NCBI RefSeq assembly: GCF_009760405.1
Contig: NZ_WRPP01000010.1
Coordinates: forward strand, 1 to 64,000
DNA from: Nocardia terrae
Lineage (GTDB): Bacteria > Actinomycetota > Actinomycetes > Mycobacteriales > Mycobacteriaceae
Direction: 5' to 3'
Length of the DNA stretch: 64,000 nt
How positions within the stretch are numbered: position 1 is the first letter of the stretch; every line of letters begins with the position of its first letter. This document shows, piece by piece, positions 52,028-59,573 of this stretch. A model generated the notes under the pieces. It had not been told where the DNA came from, searched no databases, and was given only the letters and a program-made list of their open reading frames with translations. A program made the position numbers and the translations under genes.

Positions 52028-52072
52028 ATGCTCGACTTGCTGGGCGGGCCGCGGATCGCGGTCGCGAAATGA
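52028..52072 (+). CDS. 14-residue upstream peptide overlapping the oxidoreductase start
   Basis: ATG at 52028 follows an excellent ribosome site (GGAGGAGGAGACG) and encodes MLDLLGGPRIAVAK. Its stop overlaps the ATG at 52069 as ATGA. The main gene itself has no ribosome site, so it is probably translated by re-initiation after this peptide. No regulatory residue pattern is obvious. Confidence 0.55.
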   Translation: MLDLLGGPRIAVAK

Positions 52073-54387
52073 CCGGGCCGCGGCGGATACGGAATCCGTG
52101 GGGCGAGCGGTCGCCCTATGCGAGGGGCGCGAGGTGGCCCGTCCGGGTCGATCTGTGCTTGACGGAGGGCGTCGAAGTCGACAATGTCGACCGCTGGGTG
52201 CCTTCGGCGTCGGTGCTGCATTCGAATGGTGATGCCTTCGACATCGCCGTGCGCGGGGACCGGATCGTGGGGGTGCGCGGCCGAGCGAACGATCGTGTCA
52301 ATCGAGGGCGGCTCGATCCGAAGGATCTGTTCGGGTGGCAGGCCAACGCGTCCCCGGACCGGTTGACCACACCGCTGGTGCGCGAGGACGGCCAACTTGT
52401 GGAAGCGGATTGGGACACCGCGATGGATCGGATCGTTGGACGTACCAGGGAGCTGCTCGACGGGCCCGGCCCGGATGCGATCGGCTTCTATACGAGCGGT
52501 CAGTTGTTTCTGGAGGAGTACTACACGCTGACCACGCTCGCCCGGGCGGGGATCGGGACCAACCACCTCGACGGCAATACACGACTGTGCACCGCGACCG
52601 CTGCGGAAAGCCTCAAACAGTCCTTCGGCTGCGACGGTCAACCCGGCTCCTATACCGATATCGACCATGCGGATGTGATCACGCTCTACGGCCACAATGT
52701 GGCCGAAACTCAAAGCGTGTTGTGGTCGCGGATACTCGATCGGCTCGCCGGTCCGCAACCGCCCGCACTCGTCTGCGTCGATCCGCGCAGGACACCCGTC
52801 GCCGCGGCCGCGACCGTCCATCTGGCGGTGTTGCCGGGTACCAATGTCGCGTTGATGAACGGACTGATTCACGAACTGATCGAGCGGGATTGGATCGATC
52901 ACGACTACATCGACACCTACACGATCGGTTTCGACGAGCTGGCCAAGATGGTCGCGGACTGGCCCGCGGTGCGGGCCGCCGCGGTCTGCGGCATCGACGA
53001 AGACGAACTCCGCCTTGCGGCGAATGTCATCGGCACCGCCGATCACCTGGTGTCCACGGTGTTGCAGGGCTTCTATCAAGCCCATCAGGCCACCGCAGCA
53101 GCGGTGCAGGTCAACAATATTCATCTGCTGCGCGGCATGCTCGGGCGCGCCGGCTGCGGGGTGTTGCAGATGAACGGTCAACCGACCGCGCAGAACACGC
53201 GCGAATGCGGCGCGGACGGCGATCTGCCCGGGTTCCGGAATTGGGCCAACCGCGCCCACCTCGAGGATTTGGCGCGGGTGTGGAACGTGGAGGTGGACAA
53301 GCTCGACCACGGAAAGCCGCCGACGGATGTCATGCAGATGATGGACCTGGCCGAGTCGGGTGATCTGCGCATGCTGTGGGTATCGGCCACCAATCCCGCT
53401 GTGTCCCTGCCGGAATTGGCGCGCATCCGTCGCATTCTCAACGGCGAGAACCTGTTTCTCGTGGTGCAAGACCTGTTTCCCACCGAGACGACGGAGCTGG
53501 CAGACGTGGTGCTGCCCGCTGCGGGATGGGGTGAGAAGACCGGCACGTTCACCAACGCCGATCGCACCGTCCACCTGTCCGAGCAAGCCGTGCCGCCGCC
53601 CGGGCAAGCCCGTTCGGACTTGGCGATCTTCCTCGACTTCGCACGCCGCCTGGACCTGCGTGACAGGTCCGGAGAACTCTTGCCCGGCTGGGACGACCCG
53701 GCCGGTGCCTTCCGTGCCTGGCAGGACTGCAGCGCGGGACGCCCGTGTGACTACACCGGCCTCGACTACCGCAAATTGCGCGATCAAGGCATCCAATGGC
53801 CTTGCAATTCAGCGCATCCCGACGGAGCCGAACGTCTCTACGCTGACGGCGCGTTCTTCGCGACGCCGGACAGCTGTGAGACCTACGGCAAGGATCTGGT
53901 CACCGGCGAACCGGCAGGAGAAGCGGCCTATCGAGAACGCAACCCACACGGCCGAGCGATGCTCGAACCCGCGCCGTACCTGCTTGCGCCCGAATCATGT
54001 TCTGCGGATTACCCTCTCGCCCTCATCACCGGCCGCACCGTCTACCATTTCCACACGCGCACCAAGACCGGCCGGGTGCCCCGGTTGCAGGCTGCGGCCC
54101 CGGAGGTATGGGCCGAGATCTCGGAACTGGACGCGGCCGCCAACGGAATTGTCCACGGCGACCGCGTCCGAGTGATTTCCCCGCGAGGCGAGATCATCGC
54201 CGCGGCCCGCATCACGGACATCCGCCCCGGCGTCGTTTTCGTGCCGTTCCACTACGGCTACTGGGATACCTCCGACGGCACTCATCGGCGCGCAGCCAAC
54301 GAACTGACTCGCACGGATTGGGACCCCGTCTCCAAGCAGCCATCGTTCAAATCCGCTGCCGTGCGCCTGGTCCCGTGGACTGGATGA
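52069..54387 (+). CDS. Molybdopterin oxidoreductase lacking the N-terminal Fe-S cysteines
   Basis: The 772-aa protein belongs to the DMSO reductase/formate dehydrogenase/nitrate reductase family: ADWDTAMDRIVGRT, DGNTRLCTATAAESLKQSFG, LYGHNVAETQSVLW, VCVDPRRTPVAAAA, QDLFPTETTELADVVLPAAGWGEK and a C-terminal cofactor domain (VFVPFHYGYWD). Where relatives have a CxxC-x-n-C cluster motif after DRWV, this protein reads SVLHSNGDAFDIAV, with no cysteines, so the [4Fe-4S] centre is probably absent. No Tat signal is seen, so it is cytoplasmic. Substrate and redox partner are unknown. Confidence 0.88.
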   Translation: MTGPRRIRNPWGERSPYARGARWPVRVDLCLTEGVEVDNVDRWVPSASVLHSNGDAFDIAVRGDRIVGVRGRANDRVNRGRLDPKDLFGWQANASPDRLTTPLVREDGQLVEADWDTAMDRIVGRTRELLDGPGPDAIGFYTSGQLFLEEYYTLTTLARAGIGTNHLDGNTRLCTATAAESLKQSFGCDGQPGSYTDIDHADVITLYGHNVAETQSVLWSRILDRLAGPQPPALVCVDPRRTPVAAAATVHLAVLPGTNVALMNGLIHELIERDWIDHDYIDTYTIGFDELAKMVADWPAVRAAAVCGIDEDELRLAANVIGTADHLVSTVLQGFYQAHQATAAAVQVNNIHLLRGMLGRAGCGVLQMNGQPTAQNTRECGADGDLPGFRNWANRAHLEDLARVWNVEVDKLDHGKPPTDVMQMMDLAESGDLRMLWVSATNPAVSLPELARIRRILNGENLFLVVQDLFPTETTELADVVLPAAGWGEKTGTFTNADRTVHLSEQAVPPPGQARSDLAIFLDFARRLDLRDRSGELLPGWDDPAGAFRAWQDCSAGRPCDYTGLDYRKLRDQGIQWPCNSAHPDGAERLYADGAFFATPDSCETYGKDLVTGEPAGEAAYRERNPHGRAMLEPAPYLLAPESCSADYPLALITGRTVYHFHTRTKTGRVPRLQAAAPEVWAEISELDAAANGIVHGDRVRVISPRGEIIAAARITDIRPGVVFVPFHYGYWDTSDGTHRRAANELTRTDWDPVSKQPSFKSAAVRLVPWTG

Positions 54388-54390
54388 GCA

Positions 54391-55110
54391 TTACGCGCCC
54401 TGCGGCTTGGTGATGGCGTCGCGGGCACGGTCGAGCATGGCCGCGAAGGGACCGGCCAACAGGTTGGCCTCCACCGACTCGACTCCTGGGTGCGGACGGG
54501 TCGGGGCGAGTGATTCGGCGATCTCCACCGCTCGCCGCATGGCCTGTAACTGGCGTGGTTCCAGCTCGCCACGCAACTGCGAGAACTCTTCCTGCTCTTC
54601 GTGTTCGGCGTGCGCGAGCACGTCCTCGCGCAGCTGTGCCAGCTTCTTCTCGAATTCGGGTGAATCGATGTCGAAGGATTCGAGCTCGGCCAGTTGCTGT
54701 TTGGCTTCGTGCTCTTCGCTCAGTCGGGCGTCGACCACCGTGGACCCGTCCTCGATCTCCTTGCGGGCGCGCGGATGGATGATCTGTTCCTCGGCGGTCT
54801 CGTGCACAGCCAGTAGCCGCCGCAACTGCCGGAACTTCGCTTCCCGGTCCTTGGGCTCGGAGGCGTCCAAGGTTTCGCCGAACAACGCCTTGATCTGTTC
54901 GTGCTGTCGCAGTAGCAGTTCGAGGGCGTCGTTGATGCTCTGCGGCTGCGCCCTACCCGGGGCGTTGTCATGGCTGTGTGCGCCCGCGCGGCGTGGGTCG
55001 GCTGCGTTCTTGTCCCCGAAGCTGCCAGTGCTGGCTTTGCCGCCTTTGCTCGCCTGCTCGACCGTGTCCGGTCGGTTGCCGAACTGTCCGGGATTGCCGG
55101 TGTCTGCCAT
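54391..55110 (-). CDS. KGG-motif/hemerythrin-domain stress protein
   Basis: The 239-aa protein has an N-terminal low-complexity part with a KGG motif (EQASKGGKASTGSFG), as in desiccation and general-stress proteins, then a hemerythrin HHE domain. Metal-type His/Glu residues are in LRQHEQIKALF, VHETAEEQIIHPRA, SEEHEAKQQL and AHAEHEEQEEF. It may bind O2 or iron, or handle peroxide or NO. AGGAGG precedes the ATG. It converges on the oxidoreductase gene with a 3-bp gap. Confidence 0.88.
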   Translation of the reverse strand: MADTGNPGQFGNRPDTVEQASKGGKASTGSFGDKNAADPRRAGAHSHDNAPGRAQPQSINDALELLLRQHEQIKALFGETLDASEPKDREAKFRQLRRLLAVHETAEEQIIHPRARKEIEDGSTVVDARLSEEHEAKQQLAELESFDIDSPEFEKKLAQLREDVLAHAEHEEQEEFSQLRGELEPRQLQAMRRAVEIAESLAPTRPHPGVESVEANLLAGPFAAMLDRARDAITKPQGA

Positions 55111-55167
55111 GGGATGTTCCTCCTGTCAGCGAATGAACCACCGGCGTCGGGCCGGGTCTGTTGGTCG

Positions 55168-55191
55168 TACCCAGATTCGGGATCTTCACCC
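55168..55191 (-). promoter_or_regulatory. SigF/SigB-like promoter of the hemerythrin gene
   Basis: Minus strand GGGT (55191-55188), 15 bases, GGGTA (55172-55168). The -10 is perfect and the -35 is relaxed. It is divergent from the site at 55219. Confidence 0.5.
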
Positions 55192-55218
55192 ACGACCACG
55201 CTGCGCGGCGTTGCGGCC

Positions 55219-55242
55219 GATTCAAGGACGGGCAACCGGGTA
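55219..55242 (+). promoter_or_regulatory. SigF/SigB-type promoter of the small ORF and CinA-type gene
   Basis: GATT (55219-55222), 15 bases, GGGTA (55238-55242). A start codon with a ribosome site follows 44 bp later. Confidence 0.65.
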
Positions 55243-55286
55243 GTGCTCTGGTCGAACCGTGAACCAGATCTCAGCAGGAGAACATC

Positions 55287-55568
55287 GTGGGGCTGGCCGT
55301 GAACGTGTACGCCCACCGAACCGCATTCGAGCTCGCGGCGTCCCCGCGTTCCGGCCCGCAGCGTCCGCTCGCCCATTTGCTCGTTACCGAACTGGGAAGT
55401 GGGCGTCGCACCACGCTATTTCGACCCCGGCACGCAAACTGCCCGAGGCGGTCGAATTGCTACCGCGCCTGCAGGCAGCGGTCCGTGCCTCGCCTACAGC
55501 GGAAGCAGGCGCGGACGCGGCAACCGGTCACCGCGGATCGTGAGAGCTCCATCGCCGCCTCTCGGTGA
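55287..55568 (+). CDS. Possible small protein, frame perhaps shifted
   Basis: A GTG at 55287 with AGCAGGAG upstream opens a 93-residue frame (MGLAVNVYAHRTAFELAASP). The first 45 codons have normal codon use and read like a real protein. After about 55430 the same frame becomes Arg/Cys-rich, while the frame one step away reads KLPEAVELLPRLQAAVRASP, which looks more protein-like. A frameshift near 55430 would join them. The family is unknown. The SigF-type promoter upstream supports a real gene. Confidence 0.4.
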   Translation: MGLAVNVYAHRTAFELAASPRSGPQRPLAHLLVTELGSGRRTTLFRPRHANCPRRSNCYRACRQRSVPRLQRKQARTRQPVTADRESSIAASR

Positions 55569-55638
55569 CACTGTCGCCGCCGATCGTTGGGCTCTGCGGC
55601 TGTCGTACCCAATCGAGTCATTTCGAAAGGATGAGGTC

Positions 55639-56103
55639 ATGGCGGATATCGACGAGCTCGCCGAACGCGTGGCGGGCGCGGCGCGGCGGGCGGGCCTTAC
55701 CGTGGCGGTCGCGGAATCGTTGACGTGCGGAAAGCTGTCCTCGTCGCTCGGCGCAGCGCCCGATTCGGCCCACTGGCTTCGCGGTGCGGTGGTGGCCTAC
55801 AGCGAACAGGTCAAACGCCAGGTTCTCGGCGTATCGGACGTACCGGTTGTCTCGGAGGAGGCTGCGCGCGCCATGGCCGCGGGCGTGCGGTCGCTGCTCG
55901 ACGCGGACGTAGCAGTGGCGGTGACCGGTGTGGGAGGTCCTGGTCCTCAGGACGGCGAGCCTGCGGGCTCGGTGTGGTTGGCAGTCGATGCCGACGGCGA
56001 AACACGAACTCGCCATGAGCAATTCGACTGTGACCCGAGTGCGGTCCTCGCCGCGGCCATTGAAACGGCACTCGACATGTTGCTCGCGGCCGTCCAGGGA
56101 TGA
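55639..56103 (+). CDS. CinA C-terminal domain protein (nicotinamide-nucleotide amidase, PncC-like)
   Basis: The 154-aa protein is a stand-alone CinA amidase domain: VAVAESLTCGKLSSSLG, WLRGAVVAYSEQVKRQVLGV, VTGVGGPGPQDGEPAGSVWLAV. PncC removes the amide of nicotinamide mononucleotide and recycles NAD. GGATGAGG lies before the ATG. It is probably read from the SigF-type promoter at 55219. Confidence 0.9.
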   Translation: MADIDELAERVAGAARRAGLTVAVAESLTCGKLSSSLGAAPDSAHWLRGAVVAYSEQVKRQVLGVSDVPVVSEEAARAMAAGVRSLLDADVAVAVTGVGGPGPQDGEPAGSVWLAVDADGETRTRHEQFDCDPSAVLAAAIETALDMLLAAVQG

Positions 56104-56146
56104 CCTTGTCGTGGCCACGAGTAGATGGTCCGGTGAAACCGACGGC

Positions 56147-57601
56147 CTACCGTGCGACGACACGCAGCGTGCGGAGTTGGGGGTCGGCCGGGTCGGGGAC
56201 GTTCATCCCGGCGGCGATCCCGGTGCGCAGATAGTCGACGACGGCAGTGTTGATGAGCTCGCCGGGCACGATCACCGGAATTCCCGGCGGATACGGTGTG
56301 ACCTGTTCGGCCGCGATGCGTCCCGCTGCGTGCTCGGCGGGGACGTCCTCGCATGGGCCGAAGAATGCGTCCCGTGGAGAAATGACGGTATCGAGTTGCA
56401 GTTCTTGTGGCGAGAGCAGCCGAATATCGTGTGGCGCTGGGTGTTTCAGCCGTGTACGCCAGGCGGCGAGCCCATCGTGGAGGGTGTCGAGAGACTGTTT
56501 GTCGTCGCTCATCGCCAGGGTCGCGAGGACACGACGATGATCGCTGTGGCCGAGGTCGATACGCCGGTTGGCGCGCAGCCAGTCGGCGATCTCGTATCCG
56601 GTCGCGCCGGTCGCGGAGACGTCCATCAGGATCTGTAGCCGATCCAGATCGTGGGATGCCTCCACACCGAGCAGTTCGTCCTCCATGACGGTGATGCCCG
56701 GCAACGTGATAAGCCGCTCGCGGCCGTAGGCGGCGACTTGCAATGCGCCGGTGAGCAATTCGTGTCCCTGCTCGACCATCTGGCGACGCCACCCGTCGAT
56801 CGCGGCGTACAGCATGACATTGGGGCTGGTGGTCATCAGCAGGTCGGCGCACTGGCTCAATCGGTCACGATCGACGAGATCGCCTTGGACGTGAAAGACC
56901 GATCCCTGCTCGAAGCCCGCGCCCATCTTGTGGACGCTGACCACGCAGATGTCGGCACCCGCGTCCATGGCCCAGGTAGGCAGGTCGGTGTGGAAGGGCA
57001 GATGCGCACCCCACGCCTCGTCCACGATGAGCGGTTTGCCGTATTCGTGGCAGACGGCCGCGATCCCCTCGAGGTCCGCGCAGGTACCGTATGGGCTGGG
57101 ACTGACGATCAGCGCACCTGCCGCATCCGGGTGAGCCTGCCAGGCCGCGCGCACCTGCTGCGGTGACGGTGGATGCGAGAAGTGCCGTGCCGCATCCCAT
57201 CTGGGCGTGATCCAATACGGGCGCACACCCGAGAAGATCAATCCCGCGACGATCGACTTATGGCTGTCGCGGCCCAGGATCAAGCCGCCGTCACCACCCG
57301 CGACCGCCATCATCGCCGCCTTCACCGACAGCGAACTCCCGCAGGTGGAGAAGAAGGCATACTCGGCACCCACCGCGTCGGCCATCAAGTCCTCGGCGTC
57401 GGCGAGGTGATGGCCGCGCGCGAGGCGGTCGTCCATACCCGGCGCCGCCAGCACATCGGCGGCCAGCGCACCGCCGAGGACTTCCCGCACCCGCGGATCC
57501 GCACCCCGTCCCTGACGATGTCCGGGCGGGGTGAAGCCGTAACGGCCGAGTCGTCCGTAGTCGGCCAGTGCATCCAGTATCGGGGCAACCGAATGATCCA
57601 T
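56147..57601 (-). CDS. Orn/Lys/Arg decarboxylase-family PLP enzyme
   Basis: The 484-aa enzyme is a fold-type I decarboxylase of the short (SpeA/YaaO-like) kind: YGFTPPGHRQGRG, FFSTCGSSLSVKAAMMAVAGG, IVDEAWGAHLPFH and the PLP lysine in VVSVHKMGAGFEQGS. The C-terminal domain includes VTPYPPGIPVIVPGE. It probably makes a polyamine or consumes protons under acid stress; substrate specificity cannot be read. The ATG at 57601 follows GGGAGAGACG; another lies at 57616. Confidence 0.92.
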   Translation of the reverse strand: MDHSVAPILDALADYGRLGRYGFTPPGHRQGRGADPRVREVLGGALAADVLAAPGMDDRLARGHHLADAEDLMADAVGAEYAFFSTCGSSLSVKAAMMAVAGGDGGLILGRDSHKSIVAGLIFSGVRPYWITPRWDAARHFSHPPSPQQVRAAWQAHPDAAGALIVSPSPYGTCADLEGIAAVCHEYGKPLIVDEAWGAHLPFHTDLPTWAMDAGADICVVSVHKMGAGFEQGSVFHVQGDLVDRDRLSQCADLLMTTSPNVMLYAAIDGWRRQMVEQGHELLTGALQVAAYGRERLITLPGITVMEDELLGVEASHDLDRLQILMDVSATGATGYEIADWLRANRRIDLGHSDHRRVLATLAMSDDKQSLDTLHDGLAAWRTRLKHPAPHDIRLLSPQELQLDTVISPRDAFFGPCEDVPAEHAAGRIAAEQVTPYPPGIPVIVPGELINTAVVDYLRTGIAAGMNVPDPADPQLRTLRVVAR

Positions 57602-57681
57602 CGTCTCTCCCTGCATCCCGTTCGTGAGCGACGGGCCACAGCCACCGCTCTGACACGGCGATAACCGGATATACGGCAGTT

Positions 57682-57705
57682 AACCCTCAGCAGCGTCGTT
57701 GAAAC
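57682..57705 (-). promoter_or_regulatory. SigF/SigB-like promoter of the decarboxylase
   Basis: Minus strand GTTT (57705-57702), 15 bases, GGGTT (57686-57682), one base from the GGGTA consensus. It is divergent from the dps promoter. Confidence 0.5.
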
Positions 57706-57741
57706 CGTCGGCACGACGTCGAACTGAGCGGTGGTCGCACC

Positions 57742-57765
57742 GATTGAACGCGCAGCCGCCGGGTA
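57742..57765 (+). promoter_or_regulatory. SigF/SigB-type promoter of dps
   Basis: GATT (57742-57745), 15 bases, GGGTA (57761-57765), 42 bp before the dps start codon. Confidence 0.7.
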
Positions 57766-57807
57766 GAGCGTGGACGTAGCCCACGGCCACTCTCGAGGAG
57801 GACGACC

Positions 57808-58284
57808 ATGCCGGCAAAGCCCATTCAGAGCCCGCTCAGCGGCGACAACCTGCGCGTGACCGGAGATGCGTTGCAACAGACCGTCGTCGATCTGATCGAT
57901 CTCTCGCTGATCGCCAAGCAGGCACACTGGAACGTGATCGGACCACACTTCCGTTCAGTGCATCTCGGACTGGACGAAGTGGTAACCACGGCAAGGGAAT
58001 TCACCGATACGGCCGCCGAGCGCGCCACGGCGATCGGCATCAGCCCCGACGGCCGGGCCACGACCGTGATCAAGGAATCCGCAGCAGAGGGAATCAGCGA
58101 CGGCTGGCAGCACGACACCGTCGTCATCGACTCCATGGTCGACAACCTCTGGGCCGTGATCACCCGGCTACGCGAACACATCCAGGCCACCGAGACAGCA
58201 GACCCCGTCACCCAAGATCTCCTGATCGAGATCGCCGGGCGTCTCGAACAGTTGCATTGGATGTGGCAGGCCCAGCAGGCATAG
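57808..58284 (+). CDS. dps: Dps-family ferritin-like DNA-protection protein
   Basis: The 158-aa protein has the Dps ferroxidase signature at the dimer interface: LIAKQAHWNVIGPHFRSVHLGLDEV (His and Asp/Glu ligands) and ATAIGISPDGRA. It forms a 12-mer that stores iron and detoxifies peroxide. The C-terminus WMWQAQQA is short, without a Lys-rich DNA-binding tail. Dps is a classical SigB/SigF target. Confidence 0.95.
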   Translation: MPAKPIQSPLSGDNLRVTGDALQQTVVDLIDLSLIAKQAHWNVIGPHFRSVHLGLDEVVTTAREFTDTAAERATAIGISPDGRATTVIKESAAEGISDGWQHDTVVIDSMVDNLWAVITRLREHIQATETADPVTQDLLIEIAGRLEQLHWMWQAQQA

Positions 58285-58316
58285 CGCAGACGCGTACATC
58301 GAACGAGCGAGGACAG

Positions 58317-58499
58317 ATGATGGGGACGGATGCAGATGCCGGCGATCCGCGGGAGCGCGCAGATCTGGACGAGGCCGATCGAGGGAGCGAGTTCGCGGAC
58401 GAGCACACGGCTGTGACAACCGAGCGCGACCCCAAGGGCGAGACCGAATCCCCGGAAGGATTGGGCGGCATGGATCCTGATGGCGGCACCGCCGTCTGA
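58317..58499 (+). CDS. Small acidic protein, function unknown
   Basis: The 60-aa product is very acidic (DADAGDPRERADLDEADRGS and EFADEHTAVTTERDPKGE). It starts 32 bp after dps at an ATGATG pair preceded by GCGAGGACAG, so it is probably co-transcribed with dps. It looks intrinsically disordered. I do not recognise the family. Confidence 0.55.
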   Translation: MMGTDADAGDPRERADLDEADRGSEFADEHTAVTTERDPKGETESPEGLGGMDPDGGTAV

Positions 58500-58536
58500 C
58501 AGCCGGGGACAACAGCCTCCGGTGCATGGGTGGTGT

Positions 58537-58788
58537 TCAGCGGATGAAAAGGGAAAGCGGCTCTCTCGCTGGGTAATGCTGGCTACCAGCGGGAAGCTCG
58601 AGAGCGGCAGCGACGTCGATGCGGGCACCTAAATCCGCCATCGCGACGTCGAGGCGCATGAGAATGGTCTTGAGGTCGGTTGGCAAGCCGCTGCCCGCGC
58701 GCAGCGATGCTTCGTCGTCCACCATGCGGCGCAGTAGTCCGATTGTGACGAATACAGAAGCCAGAAGGCGTCTTTCGACGGCATTCAA
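58537..58788 (-). CDS. Small helical protein, function unknown
   Basis: The 83-aa product (NAVERRLLASVFVTIGLLRR, VDDEASLRAGSGLPTDLKTIL) is helical, with no membrane segment beyond a short hydrophobic stretch. The start is TTG 58788 with GAGGAA 10 bp upstream. It follows the cold-shock-like pseudogene by 15 bp on the same strand and may share its transcript. Confidence 0.45.
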   Translation of the reverse strand: MNAVERRLLASVFVTIGLLRRMVDDEASLRAGSGLPTDLKTILMRLDVAMADLGARIDVAAALELPAGSQHYPAREPLSLFIR

Positions 58789-58803
58789 ATTAATGAGCTT
58801 CCT

Positions 58804-59007
58804 CTAGCGTGGGCGCACCATCGATGCGTGCAGGCCGCGCTCATCTCGTTCGACGGCGAAGGTCACCGGCTGATGTTCGGTCAGGGTGCGATAGCCGGGA
58901 AGGTCGATGTCGGTGTAGTCGACTCAAAGAACGACATCACGCACCCGTAGTGCGACCACGTCGGCGCAAACCTCGCTGCCAGCAAGAAACATTGGGACTT
59001 TGGGCAT
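58804..59007 (-). pseudogene. Cold-shock-domain protein remnant with in-frame stop
   Basis: From the ATG at 59007, which has a good GAAGGAGAT ribosome site, 27 codons are followed by TGA (58926-58924). The same frame then continues VDYTDIDLPGYRTLTEHQ and PVTFAVERDERGLHASMVRP to TAG. The second part matches the C-terminal half of CspA-type proteins (pattern VHxSxIxxxGYRxLxExQxVxFxVxxGxxGxxAxxVRxx). The N-terminal half has no RNP1 KGFGFI motif, so it is decayed or shifted. Confidence 0.65.
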
Positions 59008-59056
59008 TTCAGATCTCCTTCGGTCCACGGTCCGATTGCGGCGCTGAGGAAAATCG

Positions 59057-59212
59057 TCAGAAGTAGTGGGAGCGTCCACCGATCGGGCGGCCAACCGCAC
59101 CCAGTACCGCGAGGATGGCGCCGACGATCAGAAGGATGACGCCGATGGTGGTGAGGATCGGGATGCCGACGACGATGCCGATCACAAGAAGGATGATTCC
59201 CAGGACGATCAT
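59057..59212 (-). CDS. Small two-helix membrane protein (DUF6131-like)
   Basis: The 51-aa product reads MIVLGIILLVIGIVVGIPIL, a loop, IGVILLIVGAILAVLGAVG and the tail RPIGGRSHYF. This is the plan of the short DUF6131 proteins common in mycobacteria and nocardiae, often found with stress genes. The ATG at 59212 is preceded by AAGGGATCGAAC. The function is unknown. Confidence 0.82.
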   Translation of the reverse strand: MIVLGIILLVIGIVVGIPILTTIGVILLIVGAILAVLGAVGRPIGGRSHYF

Positions 59213-59251
59213 GTTCGATCCCTTGCGCTGGTTGTGCTGACGGGCAGGCGA

Positions 59252-59275
59252 TTCCCCGGGCCGCGGGTATCAAAC
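59252..59275 (-). promoter_or_regulatory. SigF/SigB-like promoter of the DUF6131-like gene
   Basis: Minus strand GTTT (59275-59272), 15 bases, GGGAA (59256-59252), one base from GGGTA. The start codon is 40 bp further on. Confidence 0.5.
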
Positions 59276-59573
59276 CGGGCCCGTACCGACTTTTGGATGT
59301 GCTGGCGCGTCAAGGGGCAGGAACCGGGTATGCGAAGAATGTCCGACTGCTGGGTGCGGCCCGAACCCAGGCCCTGCATACGGCTTCCGGTGCAGTACGA
59401 CCATCAATGGCGATGGTTTCCTCAACGACGAGGGATACGCACGAACCGCGAGAGCCTGCGCGACAACGGAATATGCGGTGGGCAACCGGGTGCCGTCGAT
59501 GTGGTGTTGCCCGCCCACCCTGCCTGGCTGCGTTTCCTCGCACAACGCCTGAGGCGGGCAACACCGACCACCC
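59276..59573. other. Gap without a convincing gene
   Basis: Several frames are open, but codon use is atypical. On the plus strand, 59495-59560 reads VVLPAHPAWLRFLAQRLRRA, which faintly resembles the start of HATPase-type anti-sigma proteins but is not continued. I call nothing here. Confidence 0.35.

Noticed and set aside
51868..53796. 642-residue minus-strand frame opposite the molybdopterin oxidoreductase
   Set aside because: The plus strand encodes a full family member. The minus frame is a shadow.
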